From positions 1,116,001-1,180,000 of the forward strand of contig OZ251245.1 in assembly GCA_965240325.2 (NCBI GenBank): 64,000 nt of DNA, given 5' to 3'. This document shows, piece after piece, positions 10,961 to 19,701 of this stretch; the stretch's first letter is position 1; each line of letters begins with the position of its first letter. The translations under genes and the position numbers were made by a program. Under the pieces are notes generated by a model that saw only the letters and a program-made list of their open reading frames with translations, ran no database searches and was not told the DNA's origin. The stretch is from Rebecca billardiae RCC1528. Its lineage: Eukaryota > Haptophyta.

Positions 10961-12032
10961 ATGGCGCTTGACAGCTCGCCCACGCGCTACGCCCTGCCCG
11001 CGGACCACGAGAGGCGGCACCTCAAGTATGCGCGGCGGGTCGTGATCAAGGTGGGCACCCCCGTCGTCACGCACATGGACGGCGGCATCGCCATCGGCCG
11101 CATCAGCGGCATCGTCGAGCAGATCGTGCAGCTGGTGCAGCGCGGCCGGCAGGTCGTGATCGTGACGAGCGGCGCGATCGGCCACGGCCTGCTGCGCATG
11201 CAGGGGCAGACGATGATGGAGACGTCGCTGCGGCAGCACATGGCCGGCATGCACGAGTCCGTCGACCTCAAGGCCGCCGCCGCCGTCGGCCAATCCGGCC
11301 TGATGTCGATGTACGACATGCTCTTCCGCGAGTACAACATGACGTGCGCGCAGATCCTGCTCACGCAGGCGGACTGGACGGACCCGGCGGGGCTCTCGCA
11401 GCTGCGCGACACGACGGCCGAGCTGCTCTCCATCGGCGCGATCCCCATCGTCAACGAGAACGACGCCATCTCGATGCGCACGCTGCCGGTGATCGGCTCG
11501 CGCAATCGGATCCTGTGGGACAACGACGAGGTCGCGAGTCTGCTCGCGTCAGCGCTGCACGCGGACGCGCTGATCGTGCTCACGGACTTTGAGCAGATGT
11601 ACCGGCTCGCGGCGGACGGCGCGCCGCAGCCCATGCCCATCTTCGACCCCACCGCCACCCTCTGCCACCCGGACGGCGCGGACGCGGACGAGTGCGCGGG
11701 CAAGCCGTATGATTCACGCATCGCGCGCGACGGCTACTCGGCGCTGGTCGAGTCCGTGCGGCAGGCGATCGTGCATGTGCGCGCGCGCGGCGCCGGGCGC
11801 GCGCGTGACCTCCGCGCGCGCGCGGCGTGTGGCGTGTGCCGCGCGCCCGACCGCTCCATCTGAGCCGCGCGGCCGTGCACGCGCCTCCGGCTGTGCGGCG
11901 CGCGCGCGCGCGCGTGTGGCGCAGGGCGTGCGCGCGGGCGTGGTGACGAGCGGACTGGCGCCGACCAACGTCGGCCGAGTGCTGAACGGCGAGGAGGTAG
12001 GCACGCTCTTTGTGCGAGAGGAGGGCGTGTGA
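10961..12032 (+). CDS. Glutamate 5-kinase (stand-alone kinase domain), two exons
   Basis: Phosphorylates L-glutamate to gamma-glutamyl phosphate, the first step of proline synthesis. The amino-acid-kinase fold is clear: RRVVIKVGTPVVT (nucleotide loop), VVIVTSGAIGHG, AAAAVGQSGLMSMYD, AQILLTQADW, and IPIVNENDAIS (glutamate-binding Asn/Asp). ILWDNDEVASLLASALHADA and LIVLTDFEQMY follow. Without splicing the reading ends in a basic tail (VRARGAGRAR). The missing end of the fold (GVVTSGLAPTNVGRVL, then GTLF) is encoded at 11925-12032. A GT-AG intron at 11771-11924 joins them in phase 0 (acceptor GCGCAG|GGCGTG); a donor at 11777 also fits. The spliced protein is about 305 residues. It lacks the C-terminal PUA domain of bacterial ProB and the reductase domain of plant/animal P5CS, so gamma-glutamyl phosphate reductase must be encoded elsewhere. 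Confidence 0.88.
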
Positions 12033-12246
12033 CGGCGGGGCGTTGCGGGGCCGCGCGTCGTCTAGCGCAGCACGGTGGGCGTGGGCGTGGGTCCGGCGCC
12101 TGGCGGGTCGGGGTCCGGATTTCGGCGAATAAACTCGCCGCACGAAGAACGAAATCGTCTGCTCATGAAAAGGCGCTGCGCCGCTGCGAAGTCCGCAGGC
12201 CGGAGCCGCGACCGCGAGAAGGCGGACGTGTGCCGGTTCACGCGAG

Positions 12247-13945
12247 ATGTGGCGATTGTTCGCGCTCACCGCGGCGGTGCTGTCCGTGGTGTGTGCGCTG
12301 CGACTGCGGGTGGCTCGCGCCAATCCCCGCACCCGCGCGTCTCGCGCGCGCGGTGCGGCGCGTGGCCTCGATGTCGGGCCCTGCGCGCGCGTGCGGCTCG
12401 CGAGCGGGCGCGCGCGGCGCCTGGCTGATGCGCGAGCGTGCGACGGCCCCGCCCCGACGCGCGGCCGGCGCGCAGGCGCACGCCGTGCCGGTTGACATCC
12501 CGATCGCGCCCGCAGGCCTCGACGTGCCCGCCACCTTGGCCCCGGCCTCGGCCGCGCCCGGCGCGTCGGCCGCCACCGCCAAGTCTGCGGACGAGGTGAA
12601 GGCGGCGTTCGAGGCGTACAAGGCGGCGTTCGGCAAGGCGTACGCGAGCGCGGAGGCGGAGGCGGAGGCGCTGGGCCACTTCGCCGAGAACGACGCGATC
12701 ATCGACGCGCACAACGCCAAGCGCCTCAGCTACAGCCTCGGGCACAACGCGTACTCGGACCTGTCCTGGGAAGGCTTTCAGCAGAAGCACCTCACCGGAC
12801 TGGCGCCGCGCGAGGGGCCGCGCACCGAGCGCGTGCGCGTGCGGCTGGGCGCCGCGCCCGCCGCCGAGGCGGACGACGGGCTGCCCGACGCCGTCGACTG
12901 GGAGCAGAAGGGCTGCGTCACGCCCGTCAAGAACCAGGGCGCGTGCGGCTCGTGCTGGGCGTTCTCTGCGATCGGCTCGGTCGAGGGCGCGTACTGCGTG
13001 GCGACGGGCAAGCTGGTGTCGCTGTCGGAGCAGGAGCTCGTGTCGTGCGACAACGCGGAGTACGGGTGCGGCGGCGGGCTGATGGACAAGGCCTTCGAGT
13101 TCATCGCCGCCAACGGCATCTGCACCGAGGCGGACGACCCGTACGCGTCGGGCGGCGGCCACTCACCCACGTGCCACCAGGACGACCCGACCGGCGCGTG
13201 CGCGCCAGCCGTCGTGATCCAGGCGTACAAGGACGTGCCGCCGCGCGACGAGGACGCGCTCAAGGCGGCAGTGGCGAAGCAGCCCGTCTCGGTCGCCATC
13301 GAGGCCGACCGCTCCGCCTTCCAGCTGTACAAGTCGGGCGTGTTCACCTCGCTCTCGTGCGGCACCCAGCTCGACCACGGCGTGCTCGTGGTCGGGTACG
13401 GCACAGACGGGGACGCGCCGCCGACGGGCGAGGGGTCGGGGCTGCCGTACTGGCGCGTGAAGAACTCGTGGGGGCCGACGTGGGGCGAGGCGGGGTACAT
13501 CCGGATCCAGCGCGGCGACGACGAGTGCGGCATCGCGCTGCAGGCCAGCTACCCGGTCGGCGCGGCCGACGCGCCGCCGTCGCCCGGACCGGGGCCGACG
13601 CCGCCGCCGCCTCCGCCGCCGCCCGCGCCAAAGACGCACTATGGCGACCCGAAGACCGGCTGCCTCGCGTCGGAGCTGGCGGTGGAGGTGCAGGGCGCGC
13701 CGGGCGACTTCTGCTCGTCCAAGTGCGTCCCGCTCTTCAAGCCGTGCCCGCGCGACAAGCCGAAGGGCGTGATGGCCATGCCGATGTGCGCGCTCAAGGA
13801 CCAGGCACACGGCGTCTCCTACTGCGCGCTCGTGTGCGCAAAGCTCGGCGAGCCGATCGACGACGACGCCAACTCGATGTGCGGGCCCAAGATGTCGTGC
13901 CAGCCGCTGCAGGCGGGGATTGGCATCTGCACGTACCCCGAGTGA
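12247..13945 (+). CDS. Secreted papain-type (C1A) cysteine protease with Cys-rich C-terminal domain
   Basis: An endopeptidase of the secretory or lysosomal route. Exon 1 starts at 12247 (MWRLFALTAAVLSV, a clean signal peptide). Exon 2 begins at 12476 after GCGCAG. A donor at 12289 (GTGTGT) gives a signal peptide ending AHA-V; a donor at 12310 is also in phase 0. Next come an I29 propeptide (VKAAFEAYKAAFGKAY to YSDLSWEGFQQKHL) and the mature domain. The oxyanion Gln is in KNQGACGSCWAF, the catalytic Cys codon is 12953-12955, His is in LDHGVLVVGYG (13376-13378), and Asn is in VKNSWGPTWGEAGYI (13463-13465). GCGGGLMDKAF is also present, so the enzyme should be active. After a Pro-rich linker (13570-13630) comes a ~100-residue domain with about ten Cys (GDPKTGCL to CQPLQAGIGICTY). 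I read it as an algal protease accessory or targeting module, by resemblance only. Confidence 0.9.
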
Positions 13946-14551
13946 GCGCGCGCGCACGTGCCAAGCGCACCGCGCCCGCGTCGGGCCGCGGCTCGTCGGG
14001 GATGTGTAAATCACAGTGGCTGAGTGGGCGGCTGGCGACCGTCACTGGCCGCGGCATGACCGGCAGTGGCTTGGGCCCCGGCACCGGTCGAAAATGTATG
14101 TTGCGTTCAATGACGGTGCGGTGGTGCACTTGCCATCGCCCTCCGGTCTCAGTTTGAGAGGTCGCGGCGGTCTCCTGTATCTCTGACTGCCGACGATCAT
14201 CGAGGTCGTCGGTGGGCAGTGCGAGCGGCCCCGATCGTCGGGCGGATCGTCATCGTGATCGTGCATTCGGCCTGTTGCAAATTGAATAAATACCAACAAA
14301 TATGTGACGGCGACATCCCAGTGGGAATCCGTGTGACGCCCGGTTGGATGCAGAGTGTTCTCGACGAGGATGGCGTCTGGACCGCGGGGAACGCGATCGC
14401 TGCACCCCTGAGGTTGTCGTGAGTGCAGCAATCCACTTGCGCCAGGCTGGGGCGTGACCTACGTCGAGAACACTCTGCATCCAAGTGGGCACCCCCTCAT
14501 GTCCAAGCAGAAGCAGAAGCTCTCCGCGCGCGGTCGACGCGGCAAGAAAGC
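13946..14551. other. Intergenic DNA after the protease gene
   Basis: No gene is recognised. The stretch becomes AT-richer toward 14270-14310 (AATTGAATAAATACC) and contains the inverted repeat at 14344-14484, listed separately. Confidence 0.45.
14344..14484. repeat. 23-bp perfect inverted repeat flanking a 95-bp core (foldback/MITE-like)
   Basis: Left arm 14344-14366 (TTGGATGCAGAG...CGACG) and right arm 14462-14484 are exact reverse complements over 23 bp, with 95 bp between them. The structure fits a tiny foldback transposon (MITE) or the gene for a long-stemmed RNA. No target-site duplication is obvious. The core contains no reading frame. Confidence 0.7.
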
Positions 14552-15783
14552 TCAGAAGGGCTGGAGCTCAAGATTCAGCGCATGCTGCAGCCCGCAAGAC
14601 GCGTGAGGAGGCGGGCACGAGGCGCTACGCAAGTCCCGGTCGACCTCGATCTCATCGTCCGAGTCCTCAGCTCCAGCGCCGGCCTTCCGCTGGAGCTGCG
14701 CCGTCACGTCGTGCGACGTGCCAGTCGTTGAGCTCGCTGAAGATGGGGCGGAGCGCGCAGGGACCGGATGTCGGGCGCATGTTGCGCGGGAGCGCGGCAC
14801 GGCACGGTGCGCACGAGCACGGCCAGCGACACACCCACACGCGACCCGCCTGGTCGATGCGCAGGTTGTGGAAGCTCTTCCGGCTTGAGTGCGGGCGCGC
14901 TTCTCGTCGCGCGTCGCCGGGTCGATTGTGTCGTACCCCGGAAAGTCGCGGTGATCTCGGCGTAGGGTACCACCACACGATCGCGCGTCCTCGCGAGCTG
15001 CGCGCGCGTGCGGTTCATAATCAGCTCCGAGCCGCCCAGCTCCGTGTTCATCTGCTTGGCCGTCCCCAGCCAGCCCGCGATCTCCTCGGTGAAGCTGATA
15101 ATGCGGGGCGCCCTCCTCGAGCGCCGCCGAGGCCCGAGCGCATCAGCTCCGGGTTGACACTGGCTCGCAGAGCGCTTCCTGGACGACCAGCAGCGACGCG
15201 TGGCACTCATTGAGCCCGGTCACAACGGGGCCATCCCAGCCGTGGATGACGCCGGCGGCAACTAGTCTGATGACAGTGAATCCTACGAGTACTATCTCAT
15301 TCTCTTGCAGTACTGTCCTGTTGAGCACCGTTCGGACACTGCGCCGTAAGCTTCTACTGATCCTCGACGCTTACCTCTAGACCCCGACACTGCTTTGGGG
15401 GCGTCTGGGGACTGATCGTGGCTGGCACCGAGGTGGTCGACTTCATCTACTTGGCTGGCGCACCTTCGACTCCTCCAATACCCAGTAGAAGTACCGCGAG
15501 CTCTCGTGGTGGCACTCCGAGGAGCGCTGCACCGCAAGGCGAGCGCAGATTGCAGATGGTGATTGCGAGCGCGCCCGCGGGCGAGACTACGCACAACTCG
15601 AGCACGATGGGGAAGGCGTTGAGGAAGATCCCGGTCGTTCTCTCGGCCGCAGACCACAGCATGATTCTCGACCAGATGGCTGAGCGCGCCGACGCGCTCG
15701 ATCACAACTCGTGTCGGCACTGCACGCGGACGGCGTCGACGAGTGTCGACCTGACTGCCGAGCGTGCCGTGACTGTATAGCAT
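14552..15783 (-). pseudogene. Decayed protein-coding gene, family unknown
   Basis: Protein-like segments occur on the minus strand in different frames with stops and single-base shifts between them. In transcript order they are: a hydrophobic stretch (GIFLNAFPIVLELCVVSPAG, then LAITICNL and LAVLLLGIGG) near 15640-15450, NEIVLVGFTVIRLVAAGVIH and GWDGPVVTGLNECHASLLVV near 15310-15170, IISFTEEIAGWLGTAKQMNT near 15100-15040, and TRDRVVVPYAEITATF near 14990-14955. The last is followed, one frame over, by PGYDTIDPATRDEKRARTQ and, further on, by an acidic SDDEIEVD. That pattern is expected of a membrane protein gene that has lost its frame. I cannot name the family. A plus-strand open frame at 15418-15780 overlaps and is a less likely alternative. 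Confidence 0.3.
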
Positions 15784-16390
15784 GCAGCGTGGCGCACACT
15801 CTGTCTAGAACCGTAGGCAAGCGTCGACGCGCGTCGTCTGGTGCGACGCGCGCCTCCTGAGCGCCTCCCGTGGCCGCCGCCGCAGCGCGGCAGCGGCCAT
15901 CATGAAAAAAATTCGCTCGCCGAAATTCCCTCCGATGTCGCGTTTGGTCTCACTTCAAAATGCAACAAGCCCGCGAGAAGGCACGCGCGAGCAGTGTTGC
16001 ACGAGCGAGAGAGCGCGACGCGCGTTGGTTGATCGCCACGGTATGAATGACAGTTGATGGCAGGCAGTGAGGGGGACACGCGTCGCATTGACCAAGCTCC
16101 TCGAGACCGTTGAAGAGCACAGTAGCACACGCCTATCGTGCACGTTCGACTCCAGCGAATCGGGGCGCGGCAACTCACGCTCACCCTGCTTCACGCATGC
16201 ACCTGCATGCGCTGCCGTCGCAATGTCTCTGGGTCGACTGCGCGTCAGGCTTCGCCTATGATCTCTACATTCACTGCGTCTGCACGTGCATGCCGCACGA
16301 GGCGCATCGTCGACCGTCCGACGCTGCAGAGCGGGACTCTGCCTCTGGAGTCCGTGGAGCCAATTCACGGGCAATTGGTGGCATCACGAT
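15784..16390. other. Intergenic DNA
   Basis: Nothing recognisable. Base composition is moderate, with several short overlapping frames on both strands that have no motif or start context. Confidence 0.4.
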
Positions 16391-17014
16391 TCACGAGGTG
16401 GCGCGCGCCGGTGGCGGCGCTCTTGGCCGACCTGCTGCCGGGAGGAGTTCGGCCGTGAGGCGCTGCATGCGCTCCACGGCCATCCAAAAGAGCCCCGGTA
16501 GCCCGAACGCGCCAAAGACCACCGCCTCCACGTCGTCACGCACGACCGCCCAGCGGCTCCCGAACGTGTGCAGCCGGTTGGTGTGTGCGCCGCGCGCGGG
16601 CTCCACGAGCTCGCCGCCATCCAGGGACCACAGCACCGCGCCCTCTCCGTTGCGCACGTCGAGCGCGTCCCCGAAGCGCCGGCGGAGGGCCTGCGCGTAC
16701 TGGCCCGAGCGATACCCGATGGTGCAGAACGGCACCACCACCTTGCCCTCGCGCAGCGCTTCGGCAGGTCCGCGCGTCGCCTCAAAGTGTGCGGCGGTCA
16801 CCGCGCCAGGAAGCGTCGACACGGCGCGCTCGGGCGCGGTACGGACATCCACGAGGACGGCTCGTGCGCCCAGGGCCTCAATGGCGTGCCTGTCCGCCAC
16901 AGGCACCTCCGCCGGCGCAAGCCGCTTGAACATGGCGCTTGCGCGCTCACGGCGCGCAGTGTCTTCCGCCGCCATCCTCGCCGCCCGCGGGCTCTGGCTG
17001 GTACTCTCCGCCAT
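16391..17014 (-). CDS. Rhodanese-domain protein (sulfurtransferase-like)
   Basis: About 207 residues from the ATG at 17014 (MAESTSQSPRAARM). The region upstream in the same frame stays open to 17167 but has no ATG. A single rhodanese domain is present: VLVDVRTAPERAVSTLPGAV is the N-terminal signature, and the active-site loop is VVPFCTIGYRSGQYA, with Cys (codon about 16724-16726) in the C-x-x-G-x-R-S pattern. The downstream part (VLWSLDGGELVEP) completes the fold. A C-terminal amphipathic or hydrophobic stretch (AVVFGAFGLPGLFWMAVERM) could associate with a membrane. With an intact Cys the protein may carry persulfide sulfur or act in Cys-based signalling; the substrate cannot be told. The 5' side carries GTTGGGA/CTTGGGA tandem-like sequence at 17086-17123. 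Confidence 0.8.
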   Translation of the reverse strand: MAESTSQSPRAARMAAEDTARRERASAMFKRLAPAEVPVADRHAIEALGARAVLVDVRTAPERAVSTLPGAVTAAHFEATRGPAEALREGKVVVPFCTIGYRSGQYAQALRRRFGDALDVRNGEGAVLWSLDGGELVEPARGAHTNRLHTFGSRWAVVRDDVEAVVFGAFGLPGLFWMAVERMQRLTAELLPAAGRPRAPPPARATS

Positions 17015-18826
17015 CGCACTCGCTTCCCGCGAGTGCCACAGGTACCAGTCCGGAGGCCGAGCGGTAAGACAGCCGCGGGCTTGGCGTTGGGAGTTGGGAC
17101 TTGGGACTTTCAACTTGGGAGTTGCCGCCTTGTTGGGCGCAAACCTTGGGCTCGCCGGCCCAAACACGATGGCGCGCCTCTGCGCCTACGAGAGGCGCGC
17201 TTGCGCCGCCACCGGCGCTGCAGGCCGGCGCGGCTGATCGGCGCGGTGCACAGGATACGTGGGCACCGCGCGCGCCTCTTTTCCCGCCCGCTCGCGCTCC
17301 TCGCCGCGCGCAGTAGCCCGCTGCCAAGCCATCAACGCCTGCCAAGCGAGCCGGCGCGCGCACCAAGCGCGCGCGCTCGGCGCAGATAGGGCCAATTAAG
17401 ATCGGGGCACGGCATGGGCGAGTGGGCACGCATGTCATACACCGCTCGGGCGCACGCTCCCGGCGTTCATCGCGCGGCCTCGCCGCTGGCAAGTGCTTGC
17501 GCACTGCGCGTGCAACTCGCGAATGGTGCACCTCGCGGCAGCCCGCAGGGTACAGTCTGCTCTGCACGCAGGCATCCTTCGCTTCGCAGCGGGCAAATCG
17601 GTGGCAGCCGCAGCCTGGAGGCCGCCTGTGAGTACCCCGATCCAATATGCATCGCCCCGTAGGCACACTGATACGGGCCGCCATGTCGTCGATGCTGCCG
17701 AGGCTCCGTGATGCCCTGGCACGTAGGCCTTGTCGACTCTCGACCTTGCGCTCGTGATCACGCCAGACGCAGGCGATGCCGCTGTGCACGCTCACTTTGG
17801 ACCACCTCGTGCCCACCAGACCGGCCCTTCTGTCTCTGTTGGCGGCGGTGGCGCGCGCGCGCGCGTGTGCCGCCTGCCGTGCTGTGGCTGAGTACAGTAG
17901 TGAGTGCGCGACGACTCGGATTACACTGCGATTTGATGCATCAGAGCGCTCAGAGTCAACGGTAGTTGCTCGATAAGGTACGTTGCAGTCGCAGCCTCGG
18001 ACCACGATGGACGCTTAAACGAGACGCGCGTTCACCCGGCCGAGGGCCACCTTGCCGCACTGCTCGTAATTCTGCTGGAAGCGGATCGGCGCCGCGTGCG
18101 CGCGCGGCGTGTACAGTCAGTGTTACACACCCACTGGCCACTGCCAACGGTACGAGCGGATGCAGCAGATGCTCACGCCCACCGACGATGACGATGACGA
18201 GGCTCGATCCAGGTCAGCGTGCAAGGAGCGACCGCCCGAGCGTTGCCCTCGCGTCCGATCGCCTGCATCGCCGTCGTGGCTGTCTGACGAACCCTGACTC
18301 ACCGCCTGACAGCTGGCTACCTGACTCAGCCTCAGGCCCTGAGCAATGAGTAGCATATCTGACATCCGCCTGCTGCATGAGCTGCCATCATCCTGGCAAA
18401 CGGGCGCGGCCCTCCCCGGACCTAACACAGCACTACCTCGTCCGCCCCCATAGGGGGAGGCTGGACCGGCCGCCGGCAATCGGCGCCGGCAAGCGCGCCT
18501 GCAAGCGCGCCTGCAACTGCAAGCGCGCCGTGCCCGTGGCTGGACCGGCCGCCGGCGGCAACGGGCAGGCGCGCCGGCAAGCTGCGCGCTGCCGGACACG
18601 GCCCTGCTACTGCTAGACAGCTAGTGCTAGGCCTAATAGGGCTGCCACCGCTTAGCAGAGCATTTGGCTCAGCTAGCACTAGCAGCTTATTATATATTAT
18701 TATTATTATTATTATTATCATCATCATCATTATTATTATTATTATTACGTGAACTATTTTTTTGCGCGCCCAGTTCGATCGGACTCACTGACTCGTGGCG
18801 AATCACGGGCTGCCCCCAGCACGCGC
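17015..18826. other. 1.8-kb intergenic region with short repeats
   Basis: No gene is recognised on either strand. It holds near-repeats of TTGGGA at 17086-17123, a direct repeat CTGGACCGGCCGCCGGC at about 18461 and 18540 separated by CAAGCGCGCCTG units, and the TTA/ATC microsatellite at 18688-18748. A small eukaryotic RNA gene could be hidden here; none is visible by eye. Confidence 0.45.
18688..18748. repeat. ATT/ATC trinucleotide microsatellite
   Basis: About 60 bp of TTA/ATT units with a central block of ATC units, in otherwise GC-rich DNA, about 80 bp beyond the stop codon of the DUF1990 gene. Confidence 0.85.
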
Positions 18827-19498
18827 TCATGAGCAAAGTCGCTGCATCGTGTGCACCTGCTCTGTGAAGAAGCGCTCTTGCATGCCCCTGATGAACGGGA
18901 ACACGAGCGCACCCAGCGGCCCAGAGCCGCGTGAGACAGACAGCAGGCTGAACGTCACCCTCCCAGTGTGCGGCTCGAGCTCAACTACCATGCGCTCCTC
19001 GCCTGCGAGCCAGTGTCCGCGGAGCGTGCCGTACGCGACAGCCAGACTGTGCCGCGCTCGGTCCGTGTACAGCACCCTGCACGCGTTCACGCACCAAGCG
19101 CCCAGACCGCTTCGCGCGTAGGTCGCGATGACGTCACCTGGATGGGCGCAGGCGTGGCTGAGCGCGATGCCGTTGGTGCGACTGCCGTCGTGCATCCGGA
19201 AGGCAAGCAGCGCCGCAGAGGCCTCGCTCAGGCCGCGCTGCCCCCGAGTGCCCAGCTCGACCTCCTTGTGGATCACGCGCACGCGTCCTTGGCCCCGCGC
19301 GTCAAGTCGAGGTTTGCCACTGCGCGTCATGCCGACGAGCTCATAGTTGTGCCGCGCATCCGCGTTGGTCGTGAGCACGTGTGCAACGTCGTCTGCAGTG
19401 GGACGGCGTGCGAGCACGCGCGTGGCTTCCGCTGCGCGCATGCACGCGGCCGTCAGCAGCAACCGTCTCGTCAAGCTTGCGGTCCGTCGTGCCGCCAT
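18827..19498 (-). CDS. DUF1990 (UPF0548) family protein with N-terminal signal
   Basis: A 223-residue protein from the ATG at 19498. MAARRTASLTRRLLLTAACM followed by RAAEA looks like a signal or transit sequence. The rest matches DUF1990: YELVGMTRSGKPR, then GIALSHACAHPGDVIATYAR, NACRVLYTD, the core AVAYGTLRGHWLAGEERMVV, and TFSLLSVSRGSGPLG ending in FIRGMQERFFTEQVHTM. In the family the Y-G-T-L-x-G-H-x-x-x-G-E-E block and the C-terminal helix are the hallmarks. No biochemical function is established that I can name. Family length is usually 160-200 residues, so the extra N-terminus supports targeting. Upstream, AAAATAAACC at 19528 is the only TATA-like tract. Confidence 0.8.
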   Translation of the reverse strand: MAARRTASLTRRLLLTAACMRAAEATRVLARRPTADDVAHVLTTNADARHNYELVGMTRSGKPRLDARGQGRVRVIHKEVELGTRGQRGLSEASAALLAFRMHDGSRTNGIALSHACAHPGDVIATYARSGLGAWCVNACRVLYTDRARHSLAVAYGTLRGHWLAGEERMVVELEPHTGRVTFSLLSVSRGSGPLGALVFPFIRGMQERFFTEQVHTMQRLCS

Positions 19499-19608
19499 CG
19501 TCAAAATACTCGCGTCTATTTTTTTGTAAAATAAACCGTACGGTATTGGTTCAGCACCAGCACGATGGCTGCCGGCGGCGGAGGCATCACAGGCCCCAAC
19601 AACACTCT

Positions 19609-19646
19609 CAGCCGAGAGGTGGCAATGATGCCACCTCTCTCGGCTG
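19609..19646. repeat. Near-perfect hairpin between two same-strand genes
   Basis: Arm CAGCCGAGAGGTGGCA, loop ATGA, and a return arm with a 2-nt bulge (TGCCACCTCTC, TC, GGCTG). It lies in the 203-bp gap between the 3' end of the fusion-transporter gene and the 5' end of the DUF1990 gene, both on the minus strand. A role in 3'-end formation or as a processing signal is possible. Confidence 0.6.
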
Positions 19647-19701
19647 AACTCGGCTTGATGAACAGGTTGACCCGAGACCAAGGCACCTGACACACACCTC
19701 C

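Noticed and set aside
12029-12475. Upstream in-frame extension of the cysteine protease
   Set aside because: Basic, featureless translation. A signal peptide in another frame at 12247 with an in-phase splice gives a normal preproprotein.
17015-17167. N-terminal extension of the rhodanese protein
   Set aside because: The open frame begins at a GTG, not ATG, and overlaps TTGGGA repeats; the first ATG is at 17014.
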